Assembly (NCBI RefSeq): GCF_010975035.1
Contig: NZ_JAAIUV010000024.1
Span: 1 to 47,064, forward strand
DNA length: 47,064 bases
Source of the DNA: Neobacillus thermocopriae
Lineage (GTDB): Bacteria > Bacillota > Bacilli > Bacillales > Cytobacillaceae
Direction: 5' to 3'
A program made the translations under genes and the position numbers. Positions 34,033 to 41,634 of the stretch are shown in pieces. How positions within the stretch are numbered: the first letter of the stretch is position 1; each line of letters opens with the position of its first letter. The notes beneath the pieces are model-generated. The model worked only from the letters and a program-made list of their open reading frames with translations, was not told the origin of the DNA and did no database searches.

Positions 34033-35226
34033 ATGGTAATGGAGCTGGCAAAAAGGGTGTTGTCTCTTACACCTTCTTCAACATTGGCCATAACAGCAAA
34101 AGCAAAGGAATTAAAAGAACAAGGGAAAGATGTAATTGGATTGGGAGCGGGAGAACCTGATTTTAATACCCCACAACATATTTTGGATGCAGCTTTCCAA
34201 TCTATGAATGAAGGTCATACTAAATACACGCCTTCAGCGGGACTTCCGACTTTAAAACAGGCAATTAGTAAAAAATTTGAAATGGATCAAGGTTTAATCT
34301 ATGAACCAAATGAGATAATTGTGACAAATGGAGCCAAACATGCTCTTTACACATTGTTTCAAGTATTATTAAATGATGGAGACGAGGTTATTATTCCTAC
34401 TCCATATTGGGTTAGTTACCCTGAGCAAGTAAAATTAGCAGGTGGCGTACCAGTTTATATTGAAGGTTTAGAAGAGAATCAATTTAAAATAACTCCGGAA
34501 CAATTGAAAAAAGCCATTACCAACAAGACAAAGGCAGTCATTATTAACTCGCCAAGCAACCCTACTGGTGTTATTTACACAGCAGAAGAGTTACTTGAAT
34601 TAGGGAAAATTTGTCTTGAAGAAAATATTCTTATAGTTTCCGATGAGATTTATGAAAAACTAGTTTATGGCAATGCAAAGCATGTTTCCATTGCTCAACT
34701 TTCTCCGGAATTGAAAGAACAAACGATTATTATTAACGGTGTTTCCAAATCCCATTCTATGACAGGGTGGAGAATTGGCTATGCTGCAGGAAATTCACAA
34801 ATTATTAAGGCCATGACAAACCTCGCTAGTCATAGTACCTCAAACCCAACGACTACAGCTCAATATGCTGCCATAGCTGCTTATAATGGACCACAGGAAC
34901 CTGTTGAGACCATGCGTCAAGCATTTGAGGAAAGATTAGAGATTGTTTATAAAAAATTAACTGCTATTCCTGGTTTTACTTGTGTAAAACCTCAAGGAGC
35001 CTTTTATTTGTATCCAAATGTGAAACAGGCAGCAATAAATACAGGGTTTGAAAATGTAGATGACTTTGCTAAAGCATTACTGGTTGAGGCAAATGTGGCT
35101 GTGATTCCAGGTTCTGGTTTTGGAACCCCAGATAATATACGATTATCTTATGCAACTTCTCTTGAACAACTGGAAAAAGCTATATCTAGAATTCATCAAT
35201 TTGTGGAATCAAAAATGCGTGCATAA
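34033..35226 (+). CDS. aspB: Aspartate aminotransferase
   Basis: This PLP enzyme interconverts aspartate and oxaloacetate with glutamate and 2-oxoglutarate. The 397-residue class I aminotransferase closely follows B. subtilis AspB: GLGAGEPDFNTPQHILDAA, GAKHALYTLFQVLL, the INSPSNPTG loop, VSDEIYEKL, the PLP lysine in VSKSHSMTGWRIGYAAG, and PGSGFG with the substrate Arg in DNIRLSYATS. ATG 34033 follows GGGAGGAAGA; an ATG two codons later is also possible. A terminator follows. Confidence 0.97.
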   Translation: MVMELAKRVLSLTPSSTLAITAKAKELKEQGKDVIGLGAGEPDFNTPQHILDAAFQSMNEGHTKYTPSAGLPTLKQAISKKFEMDQGLIYEPNEIIVTNGAKHALYTLFQVLLNDGDEVIIPTPYWVSYPEQVKLAGGVPVYIEGLEENQFKITPEQLKKAITNKTKAVIINSPSNPTGVIYTAEELLELGKICLEENILIVSDEIYEKLVYGNAKHVSIAQLSPELKEQTIIINGVSKSHSMTGWRIGYAAGNSQIIKAMTNLASHSTSNPTTTAQYAAIAAYNGPQEPVETMRQAFEERLEIVYKKLTAIPGFTCVKPQGAFYLYPNVKQAAINTGFENVDDFAKALLVEANVAVIPGSGFGTPDNIRLSYATSLEQLEKAISRIHQFVESKMRA

Positions 35227-35242
35227 AAGTTTTTTATATTAT

Positions 35243-35271
35243 CAAAAAGTCTGCTACTAGCAGACTTTTTG
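35243..35271 (+). terminator. Terminator after aspB
   Basis: CAAAAAGTCTGCT pairs with AGCAGACTTTTTG around a short loop. The structure is symmetric. Confidence 0.85.
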
Positions 35272-35303
35272 ATTTCTTTACCATAGCTGGATACCTAATG
35301 CTA

Positions 35304-35332
35304 TTACTTAGATGGTGTGTTCATGATATACT
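35304..35332 (+). promoter_or_regulatory. Possible promoter of dnaD
   Basis: TTACTT at 35304-35309, 17 bases, then TATACT at 35327-35332, with an extended TG at 35324-35325. The start point would fall near 35338, almost on the AGGAGGTG ribosome site, so the transcript would have a very short leader. This makes the assignment uncertain. Confidence 0.4.
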
Positions 35333-35352
35333 TAACAGGAGGTGTCCAATCA

Positions 35353-36051
35353 ATGAAAGAAAACTTATTGGCATGGCTTGAAGAAGGAAATATAACTATT
35401 CCCTCTATTTTATTTTCTGAATATCGTAATTTAAATTTAAACGAAACAGAACTCGTTCTTTTATTAAATATCCTTACCTTTTTAGAAAAAGGGAATCAAT
35501 TTCCCACCCCGGAAGAAATTTCAGCCCGAATGACAATTTCTACGGCCGAATGTAATGAAATTCTTAGAAGAATGATTCAACGAGGATTTCTGGAAATTAT
35601 AGATGAATATTCGGCGGATGGAATACGATTTGAGAAGTATTCGATTAAGCCATTATGGGAAAGGATTGTTACACAATTTCTGGCCCAACGTCAAAATAAT
35701 CAAGTATCGACGAAAATGGCAGAAGAAACGGATTTGTATACTTGCTTTGAAAAGGAATTTGGTCGTCCATTATCACCATTTGAATGTGAGACATTGGCCA
35801 TGTGGATGGATGATGATCATCATGATCCTATCATTATCAAGGCTGCTCTACGGGAAGCTGTGATGTCTGGAAAATTAAATTTTCGTTATATTGATAGAAT
35901 TCTTTTTGAATGGAAGAAAAATGGAATTAAAACAATAGAACAAGCTAAAAATCATGGGCGTAAATTCCGACAAAAGCAAATACAAAAAACGATGACAAAA
36001 GAAGAAATCCATCAGTCTTCCGTTCCATTTTATAACTGGCTAGAGCAATAA
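35353..36051 (+). CDS. dnaD: DNA replication initiation / primosomal protein DnaD
   Basis: DnaD acts at the origin and at restart sites with DnaB and DnaI to load the replicative helicase and remodel DNA. The 232-residue product equals the B. subtilis length. It has the N-terminal winged-helix oligomerisation domain (residues about 1-100) and the C-terminal DDBH2 domain with FEKEFGRPLSPFECETLAMW and YIDRILFEWKKNGI, followed by a basic tail. ATG 35353 follows AGGAGGTGTC; the 12-codon in-frame extension is rejected. Confidence 0.96.
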   Translation: MKENLLAWLEEGNITIPSILFSEYRNLNLNETELVLLLNILTFLEKGNQFPTPEEISARMTISTAECNEILRRMIQRGFLEIIDEYSADGIRFEKYSIKPLWERIVTQFLAQRQNNQVSTKMAEETDLYTCFEKEFGRPLSPFECETLAMWMDDDHHDPIIIKAALREAVMSGKLNFRYIDRILFEWKKNGIKTIEQAKNHGRKFRQKQIQKTMTKEEIHQSSVPFYNWLEQ

Positions 36052-36066
36052 ATAGGAAACCGTTTG

Positions 36067-36092
36067 ACGAGAGAAACCTCTCGTTTCTTTTA
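36067..36092 (+). terminator. Terminator between dnaD and nth
   Basis: ACGAGAG pairs with CTCTCGT around AAAC, followed by TTCTTTTAT. It may only weaken readthrough, since nth follows at once and has no obvious promoter. Confidence 0.65.
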
Positions 36093-36115
36093 TGTTTAAT
36101 AGGCAGGTGATATTT

Positions 36116-36781
36116 TTGCTGAATAATACACAAATTCGCTATTGTTTGGATCAAATAGGAGCGATGTTTCCGGATGCTCATTGCGAGTTAAATCATTCAA
36201 ACCCTTTTGAATTGATTATCGCAGTCTCTTTATCTGCACAGTGTACGGATGCCCTTGTAAATAAAGTGACAAAAGATTTATTTAAGAAATATAAAAGTCC
36301 TGAAGATTATTTAAGGGTTTCACTGGAAGAATTACAAAATGATATTCGTTCAATAGGTCTTTACCGAAATAAAGCAAAAAATATTCAAAAACTTTGTCGA
36401 ATGTTGTTGGAAGAATATAATGGTGAAATTCCTACTGACAGGGATGAATTGACAAAACTACCTGGTGTAGGCAGAAAAACCGCGAATGTAGTGGTTTCTG
36501 TTGCGTTTGGAATTCCTGCCATCGCGGTGGATACCCATGTTGAACGAGTAAGTAAGCGTCTTGGTATTTGTCGTTGGAAGGATTCTGTCCTTGAGGTGGA
36601 AAAAACTTTAATGAGGAAAGTTCCGAAAGAAGAATGGTCAATTACTCACCACCGATTAATATTTTTTGGCCGTTATCATTGCAAGGCTCAAAATCCGCAG
36701 TGTCCGAGCTGTCCATTATTGGACCTGTGCAGGGAAGGGAAAAAGCGGATGAAGAAAAAGGCTGATGTAGGCCATGAATAA
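36116..36781 (+). CDS. nth: Endonuclease III
   Basis: This DNA glycosylase/AP lyase removes oxidised pyrimidines in base excision repair. The 221-residue product has the helix-hairpin-helix LPGVGRKTANVV, whose Lys is the catalytic residue, the catalytic Asp in AIAVDTHVERVSKRLG, and the 4Fe-4S cluster loop Cys-x6-Cys-x2-Cys-x5-Cys in CKAQNPQCPSCPLLDLC. TTG 36116 (MLNNTQIRYCLD) is preferred over an ATG eight codons earlier because GCAGGTGAT precedes it and B. subtilis Nth starts at this point. It overlaps ypoC by eight bases. Confidence 0.95.
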   Translation: MLNNTQIRYCLDQIGAMFPDAHCELNHSNPFELIIAVSLSAQCTDALVNKVTKDLFKKYKSPEDYLRVSLEELQNDIRSIGLYRNKAKNIQKLCRMLLEEYNGEIPTDRDELTKLPGVGRKTANVVVSVAFGIPAIAVDTHVERVSKRLGICRWKDSVLEVEKTLMRKVPKEEWSITHHRLIFFGRYHCKAQNPQCPSCPLLDLCREGKKRMKKKADVGHE

Positions 36782-37127
36782 TTCGTCAAAACAGGTATCA
36801 AAAATTCTGGAAAATTGGACAAAAATAAAAACACAGATTGAAGTACTTATACAGGAACGAAAGCAGAAAGAAACCACCGACTTCATGCAAAGAGGTATTG
36901 AATTATTTACGGACTTGTTATATTTCACGAATGACATTGAAGAAAACGAAAGAAATACAACATCAATATCACAGTTGAAAATTAAACCTGTCAATTTGGA
37001 AGAAAGGTTAAGTTTTATTAAGTCTAGACCGAATTTATATCATTCGTTCAGACAGCTTTCAGAATTAATGGGAGAACAAGAAAAGTTGTATGCAAAGAAA
37101 CTTGTTTTAAAAAAATCGTCTAAGTAG
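36774..37127 (+). CDS. ypoC: Small conserved protein YpoC
   Basis: A 117-residue helical protein with the conserved ending MGEQEKLYAKKLVL, matching YpoC by position after nth and size. It has no membrane segment or catalytic motif and its function is unknown. The ATG at 36774 overlaps nth, with only a weak ribosome site, so translation is probably coupled to nth. A strong terminator overlaps its last codons. Confidence 0.82.
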   Translation: MNNSSKQVSKILENWTKIKTQIEVLIQERKQKETTDFMQRGIELFTDLLYFTNDIEENERNTTSISQLKIKPVNLEERLSFIKSRPNLYHSFRQLSELMGEQEKLYAKKLVLKKSSK

Positions 37128-37144
37128 TTTACTTAGACGATTTT
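37112..37144. terminator. Bidirectional terminator between ypoC and recU
   Basis: AAAATCGTCTAAGT pairs exactly with ACTTAGACGATTTT around AGTTT. It serves ypoC and probably the convergent recU. Confidence 0.9.
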
Positions 37145-37220
37145 GCTATTTATGAGCTTGTTATTAATATAAAACTAGGTCCCTTTGTTGTTCCAATTTA
37201 CCTTAATAATTTTCTATTCT

Positions 37221-37823
37221 TTAACCTATAAAGTTATCTATTATTTTAATATAATCAATTCTTGGCTGATAACCAATAGGAATAAAATATCCATTTTGTT
37301 TGATTTCTTCTTTTGTTATTGATTTTCTGCCTCCATTTTTCATTCTATCCCAATAAGACAATAAGTGTTTTGCTTCAAGTAAATAGATTTCATCATTTAT
37401 GGAGAAGCGAATGATGACAAAGCAAATGCCTCCATGCTTAAGCACTTGCTCCATATGGAAAATTTGGTGATCGTGGAAGTTTTTTAATGGAAAAGAGGTC
37501 GAATTTTTCGTTTCTTTTGCTTCAAAGTCAATGTATCTACCCTTATAAACACCATTATAATCGGTTGTAGAGGCTTGTTTAAAATAGGCTTCTTTAATAA
37601 CAGCAGCACTTCGTTTTGGGTAATCTACATGAACAATTTGAATGGGTGTGGGTTTTTTATGAATGACTGCAATATTTTTTTCACGATAATACTGGTTCGT
37701 TTCATTTAAATCTTCTTCTAGCGTCATCCCTCTGTTACTATAAATACCTCTATCTTTCCCGTAAATCGATAAATTCTTTTTTTGTTCTTGTTTGATGAAT
37801 TTTTTACCATTTGGATAATTCAT
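37221..37823 (-). CDS. recU: Holliday junction resolvase RecU
   Basis: RecU cuts Holliday junctions and modulates RecA during recombination and chromosome segregation. The 200-residue protein has the family sequence [40 protein letters not shown], the metal-binding [21 protein letters not shown] with catalytic Asp and Glu, and [12 protein letters not shown]. The ribosome site AGAGGTGAA precedes the minus-strand ATG at 37823. In B. subtilis recU is followed by ponA in the same operon; here only 93 bases separate its stop from the convergent ypoC, so ponA is missing. Confidence 0.96.
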   Translation of the reverse strand: MNYPNGKKFIKQEQKKNLSIYGKDRGIYSNRGMTLEEDLNETNQYYREKNIAVIHKKPTPIQIVHVDYPKRSAAVIKEAYFKQASTTDYNGVYKGRYIDFEAKETKNSTSFPLKNFHDHQIFHMEQVLKHGGICFVIIRFSINDEIYLLEAKHLLSYWDRMKNGGRKSITKEEIKQNGYFIPIGYQPRIDYIKIIDNFIG

Positions 37824-38015
37824 TTATTATATTCACCTCTTTAAATCATACCTTATCATAACAAAACTTTGGATTGATAGGTGAATAAAATTAAACTTAA
37901 AGCAAATTTTAATAATTGAACTCAAATTGTTCATCATTAAAAGAATTTCATCAAACTAAAAGTTTTCGATATTACCTAAAAGTCTATTTTTATTTTAAGG
38001 GTGCGAAATATTTAA

Positions 38016-38993
38016 ATGAACGATCTTACAATACAAGAACAAAACCTTATTCGTCAAATTCGTTTTGAAACTGATAAGAGAAACATGGATAATATCTCGA
38101 GGACCAATGCTTACTTTTCATATTTTAAAAATAATCGAGATATTCTTTGGGCATTTCTTGCGAGTATGGTATCACGTAATGGTGGTTGGAATATGTGTGA
38201 TCTTGAAGGTTCTATATTTCGTGAACTATTGGCACCTGAATATAGAAAACAGCTGTTTTTAGTGTTTGAACGAGCAAATTGGCTTATTTTTCACGATGTT
38301 TATCCCCAGCTTTTGATTTATCAATATTCGAGGGAAATGAACCGCCCCATGTTTCATTTATTACCATATTTTCATGTTTCTTCATTTATACAAAAGGAAT
38401 GGTATAAATATTGGAAGGAAAAAGATCGTTTTAGGTTAATGACAGCTTTAATTATTAATGAGCAAAATGTGATTCAAACTCCAGTGATTGACCATCCGCT
38501 ATTAAAGAAAAGAGTATTTCGCTCTCTTATGTTTCAATTTCAAGATTGGTTGCATTTTAGTTGTGTATTATTTCCTACAACGGGAGGGGAAGTTTATGGG
38601 GCGAGTGTAAATGGATTTCGATCGCTTTATAAACGGATTAATTTAGGTAAGAGATTGGCTAACATCTTATTTCATCCGAGATTATTCCCACATTTCTTTG
38701 AATTTGCGGAAAAAACCTCTCACACAGGATCAAGAAATGATTATGAACAATATTTCAAGGTGAAGACAGGGATAAAAACTCCAATTTTAAGAATGACGTA
38801 CCCCATTATTGAGCATCAGCAAAATATTTCGAATGATTGGAGTAAGAAACGAAAAGTTCCTTCCATTTGGATGAAATATCCGGTCAAACATCGGAACCCA
38901 ATCCATCTAACAGACTGGTACATAGAAAAGTCTAATCAACTCATGCTTCTACTCTCATTTCATAAAGTTTTTCATCTTAAAAAATGGGAATAA
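38016..38993 (+). CDS. yppC: YppC family protein (DUF2515)
   Basis: A 325-residue soluble protein recognised as YppC by its divergent position to recU and by segments such as SRTNAYFSYFKNNRDILWAFL, SRNGGWNMCDLEG and FERANWLIFHDVYPQLLIY. The function is unknown and I see no standard catalytic motif. AAGGGTG at 37997-38003 precedes ATG 38016. It ends in a terminator shared with sspM. Confidence 0.88.
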   Translation: MNDLTIQEQNLIRQIRFETDKRNMDNISRTNAYFSYFKNNRDILWAFLASMVSRNGGWNMCDLEGSIFRELLAPEYRKQLFLVFERANWLIFHDVYPQLLIYQYSREMNRPMFHLLPYFHVSSFIQKEWYKYWKEKDRFRLMTALIINEQNVIQTPVIDHPLLKKRVFRSLMFQFQDWLHFSCVLFPTTGGEVYGASVNGFRSLYKRINLGKRLANILFHPRLFPHFFEFAEKTSHTGSRNDYEQYFKVKTGIKTPILRMTYPIIEHQQNISNDWSKKRKVPSIWMKYPVKHRNPIHLTDWYIEKSNQLMLLLSFHKVFHLKKWE

Positions 38994-39020
38994 AAAAAGC
39001 AAGGATAAACCTTGCTTTTT
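38994..39020. terminator. Bidirectional terminator between yppC and sspM
   Basis: AAAAAGCAAGG pairs with CCTTGCTTTTT around ATAAA. It overlaps the stop codons of both convergent genes. Confidence 0.85.
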
Positions 39021-39126
39021 ATTCTGCTGGACGGTTAGGTCCTTCTAGTTTTTTATCACCATAGCCAACTCTTTTTTCTTCATTGACTGGTTGCCCTTGT
39101 TTTTTGTTTTGTTTATTTTTAGCCAT
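39019..39126 (-). CDS. sspM: Small acid-soluble spore protein SspM
   Basis: A 35-residue, highly basic, Asn/Lys/Gln-rich protein starting MAKNKQNKKQ and ending GDKKLEGPNRPAE. The tail matches the DKKLGGPNRP end of B. subtilis SspM, and the position beside yppC agrees. SspM is a minor small acid-soluble protein of the spore core, made in the forespore. The ribosome site GGAGGTG precedes the minus-strand ATG. A sigma-G-like promoter may lie at 39144-39173. Confidence 0.88.
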   Translation of the reverse strand: MAKNKQNKKQGQPVNEEKRVGYGDKKLEGPNRPAE

Positions 39127-39143
39127 TTTAACACCTCCAATTT

Positions 39144-39173
39144 TAGGATGTACGTAATTGTCTTTTTCATTCG
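39144..39173 (-). promoter_or_regulatory. Possible sigma-G promoter of sspM
   Basis: Read on the minus strand: CGAATG at 39173-39168, 17 bases, then CATCCTA at 39150-39144, fitting the forespore -10 pattern CATnnTA. The start point would fall very close to the ribosome site, which weakens the call. Confidence 0.4.
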
Positions 39174-39315
39174 AATGAATGTTTGTCGAATGGAAATGTG
39201 GAATTATCAGATAGGCACTTTCTTTGCCGAATAGCTTCTAGTTTTGTCAAGAGGGCAGGAAGCAAAATAGAGAAGGAGAATAATAACAATAAGAATTCAC
39301 AGGGAGGGTTCAAAC

Positions 39316-39579
39316 ATGGCTGATCGATCCATTGAAAAGGAAAAACTGTTAAATAAGTTAACGGATATTCATGAACAATTAGAAGAGTTGGAGTGTGCTT
39401 TAGAGGCTTCTTTTTCTGAACTTAGGAAAAATTTAAATAAAGAAGAGCAGGAGAAATTGGCTGTTTCAAAACAAAAGCTTTCTATGCTTGAAATAAAGTT
39501 AAATAAAAATTTAATTGGAGAAGAAATCAATCGAACACCAATCGTATCACAATCATTAAATCTTGAAATGGGTTATTAA
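39316..39579 (+). CDS. Small coiled-coil protein of unknown function
   Basis: An 87-residue, Glu/Lys/Leu-rich protein with a heptad pattern from about residue 5 to 65 (EKLLNKLTDIHEQLEELECAL), which predicts a helical coiled coil. A strong AGGGAGGG precedes ATG 39316. It lies between sspM and yppE, the place where yppD is found in B. subtilis, but I cannot confirm identity from sequence. It has no membrane segment or known motif. The neighbourhood is spore-related. Confidence 0.75.
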   Translation: MADRSIEKEKLLNKLTDIHEQLEELECALEASFSELRKNLNKEEQEKLAVSKQKLSMLEIKLNKNLIGEEINRTPIVSQSLNLEMGY

Positions 39580-39604
39580 TATCGATAAGATAGTTAGAAA
39601 GAAT

Positions 39605-39632
39605 AGCAGCATGGTTATCCTTGCTGCTTTTT
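39605..39632 (+). terminator. Terminator after the coiled-coil gene
   Basis: AGCAGCA pairs with TGCTGCT around a ten-base loop and is followed by TTTTATAT. Confidence 0.7.
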
Positions 39633-39658
39633 ATATTGTATGAACCGGGGAGATCAAA

Positions 39659-40030
39659 ATGCTAGAGGAGCTATATAATAAAACAGAGAAATTAATAATG
39701 TACCAAAAGATATACATGGAAAATTTTTATGAAGTAAAAGAAACTAGGGATAAAAAGGATTTTTATGAAATAATTAAACCATTTGTGGATGAGGTAAAGG
39801 CTGTAAATGACGAGTGGAATTTGTTAATGAAAAAATGGCTTTCAGAGGCTTCCCCAAAAACTATACATTTCAAACAGATAGATACCATTTCAAGTTATAT
39901 AGAACAATTATCTATTCAATCATTTTTTTCAGAAACAAGTAAAAAAAGGTTTTTGGATATGTATCGGACAGTTGAATATTTTTTGCTAGAGGTTAAAAAA
40001 GAACTTGAAAAAATGAAAAGAGATGCCTAG
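39659..40030 (+). CDS. yppE: YppE family protein (DUF1798)
   Basis: A 123-residue all-helical soluble protein of the YppE family, equal in length to B. subtilis YppE. Typical parts are LYNKTEKLIMYQKIYMENFYEVKE and the C-terminal FFSETSKKRFLDMYRTVEYFL. Its function is unknown. GGGGAGAT precedes ATG 39659. It is convergent with yppF across a shared terminator. Confidence 0.87.
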   Translation: MLEELYNKTEKLIMYQKIYMENFYEVKETRDKKDFYEIIKPFVDEVKAVNDEWNLLMKKWLSEASPKTIHFKQIDTISSYIEQLSIQSFFSETSKKRFLDMYRTVEYFLLEVKKELEKMKRDA

Positions 40031-40047
40031 AAGCATCTCTTTTGATT
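40016..40047. terminator. Terminator between yppE and yppF
   Basis: AAAAGAGATGC pairs with GCATCTCTTTT around CTAGAA. It is symmetric enough to serve both convergent genes. Confidence 0.8.
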
Positions 40048-40260
40048 TTAATTACTATTTTTGATGAGGGAGTCATTAGCGGTATGTTCAGGTAAAACCG
40101 CTCCTAGTTTTTCTAGTTCACGGACATAATTGCGATAATCTATTATGCTAATTTCGTTGTGGATATAGGCTTTTTTAACAAAATCCATTAATGCATTAAC
40201 ATCTTCAGTGCTGTAGTCACGACTTTGAAAAAATCTGCTTTTAATTTCGCTAATGTCCAT
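40048..40260 (-). CDS. yppF: YppF-like small protein
   Basis: A 70-residue protein containing YSTEDVNALMDFVKKAYIHN and ISIIDYRNYVRELEKLGA, matching YppF in pattern and position between yppE and yppG. It carries a short extra C-terminal tail compared with B. subtilis. Function is unknown. GGAGGAT lies directly before the minus-strand ATG, and an extended -10-like TGGTACGAT lies at 40294-40286 on the same strand. Confidence 0.85.
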   Translation of the reverse strand: MDISEIKSRFFQSRDYSTEDVNALMDFVKKAYIHNEISIIDYRNYVRELEKLGAVLPEHTANDSLIKNSN

Positions 40261-40384
40261 AGTAGATCCTCCTTCACCATTTTTTCTATCGTACCATAAA
40301 ATAAAAAATTCCTTAGTTTTTAAAAAATTTAAACTTCAGACAAAATTCTTCTGTTTGCGACAGTCTCTAATATTTCGATGTAAC

Positions 40385-40412
40385 ACCTTTTAGCGTTATT
40401 TTTCATAGTGTG
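40385..40412 (+). promoter_or_regulatory. Sigma-K-type promoter of yppG
   Basis: AC at 40385-40386, exactly 17 bases, then CATAGTGTG at 40404-40412. The mother-cell consensus is AC-N17-CATAnnnTA, so only the last base differs. The leader to the ATG is about 20 bases. Confidence 0.65.
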
Positions 40413-40439
40413 TAACAGAGAAAAATACGGAGGAGATGT

Positions 40440-40994
40440 ATGCCTGTGTTTGGCAAGATGAGACTGATGGACAATTATCATTATGGGTTTCCATCACAAA
40501 TGATTCATCACGGTTCATTTGGAGTGCGATGGGATGGGCAACAGGATTATCGAAATCAGGCAATTATGTATCCACCTCCAATGCAAATTCGTGGCCTGAA
40601 CTCCAATTTATACCAAGTTGTAAATGTACCGCATACAATACAACCATTTGGCCAAAATTTTCAATCTGGTATTATGCCAACACATATACATTATAATCAG
40701 AATCATTTACAGAAAGATGTTCAATTTTTATTTCAAAACCCATTGCAACCAAAAGAGGAAATGATGACAAATCCGTATCAACCCATGAGTGGGTATCCAT
40801 TAATGAATCCTTATCCAAAACAAAGCTTTATACCTAAACCACCAGGAGGATTACAAACCTTCATGAATTCATTTAAATCACAAGATGGAACTTTGGACCT
40901 CAACAAAATGATAAATACTGCTGGTCAAATGATGAATGCAGTTTCACAAGTGACATCTCTCGTTAAAAGTTTTGGAGGTATATTTAAAACATAA
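40440..40994 (+). CDS. yppG: YppG-like spore coat protein
   Basis: A 184-residue protein rich in Gln, Asn, Pro, Met and Tyr, typical of coat proteins. The C-terminal quarter is the conserved YppG part: PKPPGGLQTFMNSFKSQDG, then LDLNKMINTAGQMMNAVSQ and VKSFGGIFKT. The N-terminal and middle parts are low-complexity and about 60 residues longer than in B. subtilis YppG as I recall it. GGAGGAG precedes ATG 40440; an overlapping ATG at 40436 in another frame gives a shadow frame. The upstream promoter fits sigma-K, which agrees with a coat role. Confidence 0.85.
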   Translation: MPVFGKMRLMDNYHYGFPSQMIHHGSFGVRWDGQQDYRNQAIMYPPPMQIRGLNSNLYQVVNVPHTIQPFGQNFQSGIMPTHIHYNQNHLQKDVQFLFQNPLQPKEEMMTNPYQPMSGYPLMNPYPKQSFIPKPPGGLQTFMNSFKSQDGTLDLNKMINTAGQMMNAVSQVTSLVKSFGGIFKT

Positions 40995-40997
40995 AGA

Positions 40998-41018
40998 AGG
41001 ACGGCATATTGCCGTCCT
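40998..41018. terminator. GC-rich hairpin between yppG and hsp20
   Basis: AGGACGGCA pairs exactly with TGCCGTCCT around TAT. The T tail is poor on both strands, so it may be a weak terminator or a 3' stabiliser for these convergent genes. Confidence 0.55.
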
Positions 41019-41037
41019 GAAATATTAGCGAAAAATA

Positions 41038-41514
41038 TTAATCATCGATTTCAATAACGGTTCCTTTAATACGAGGAATCTTGATCTGTAATAATCCATC
41101 CCTATAGGATGCTTTCACCAATTTCTCATTAATGGATTGGGGAAGTGTAATTGTTCTACTGGAGTGCTGCCTTAAATACTTTCTTTGAAAACTGTTGTTC
41201 CGTTCATCCTCTCTAGTCTCCAATTCATTATTTTCGACAGTAATGGTTAAGTAATTTCCATTAGCATGAATATGGATTTGTTCTCTTTTTACACCTGGCA
41301 GTTCTGCGGTAACAATATAATCATTATCCGTTTCTCTCAAATCCAAACGAAAGCCAGCATCAAAAGGAAATGGTCTTTTGAAAAATTCATCCATTGTTTG
41401 GAGAAAACCTTTGATCGGTTTTTCATTAAAAAACTCATTCATGGATTTCATTAATTCTCCAAAAGGTTCAGGTTTTTTTGAGTTTTTATGATCTCCTGGA
41501 AGATTAGAAGACAA
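41038..41514 (-). CDS. Small heat-shock (alpha-crystallin) protein, CotM/CotP-like
   Basis: A 158-residue Hsp20 protein. The alpha-crystallin domain spans about 52-145: RLDLRETDNDYIVTAELPGVKREQIHI, the FQRKYLRQHSSRTITLP stretch, and the A-x-Y-RDGLLQIKIPR ending with an IEI-type tail (VIEIDD). The TTG start (complement of 41512-41514) follows GTGAGGT. In B. subtilis hsp20-type proteins include the coat proteins CotM and CotP; a perfect sigma-K-type promoter at 41548-41575 argues for that role here. The gene is not at this place in B. subtilis. Confidence 0.9.
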   Translation of the reverse strand: MSSNLPGDHKNSKKPEPFGELMKSMNEFFNEKPIKGFLQTMDEFFKRPFPFDAGFRLDLRETDNDYIVTAELPGVKREQIHIHANGNYLTITVENNELETREDERNNSFQRKYLRQHSSRTITLPQSINEKLVKASYRDGLLQIKIPRIKGTVIEIDD

Positions 41515-41547
41515 CTTAAAAACCTCACTTTCCCAGTATTTTCACGA

Positions 41548-41575
41548 TAATATATGCAATTTGAACAAGGTAGGT
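41548..41575 (-). promoter_or_regulatory. Sigma-K-type promoter of the hsp20 gene
   Basis: On the minus strand: AC at 41575-41574, exactly 17 bases, then CATATATTA at 41556-41548, a full match to AC-N17-CATAnnnTA. The start point would be about 27 bases before the TTG start. Confidence 0.7.
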
Positions 41576-41591
41576 GCCCTCCCTCTTTAGG

Positions 41592-41627
41592 TAAAAAGAA
41601 AAACACCGCAATGAAATGATTGCGGTG
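41592..41627 (-). terminator. Terminator of the Crp/Fnr regulator gene
   Basis: CACCGCAAT pairs with ATTGCGGTG around GAAATG. On the minus strand it is followed by a T-rich run (complement of AAAAAGAAAAA). It separates the regulator from hsp20. Confidence 0.85.
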
Positions 41628-41634
41628 CATGATT

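Noticed and set aside
37917..37934. TGAAC-N7-GTTCA palindrome between recU and yppC, considered as a LexA box
   Set aside because: LexA sites in Bacillus have a four-base spacer; seven bases does not fit, and no promoter is clearly overlapped.
40436..40696. 86-codon frame starting four bases before yppG
   Set aside because: The ribosome-site spacing and the conserved C-terminal YppG sequence support the overlapping frame at 40440.
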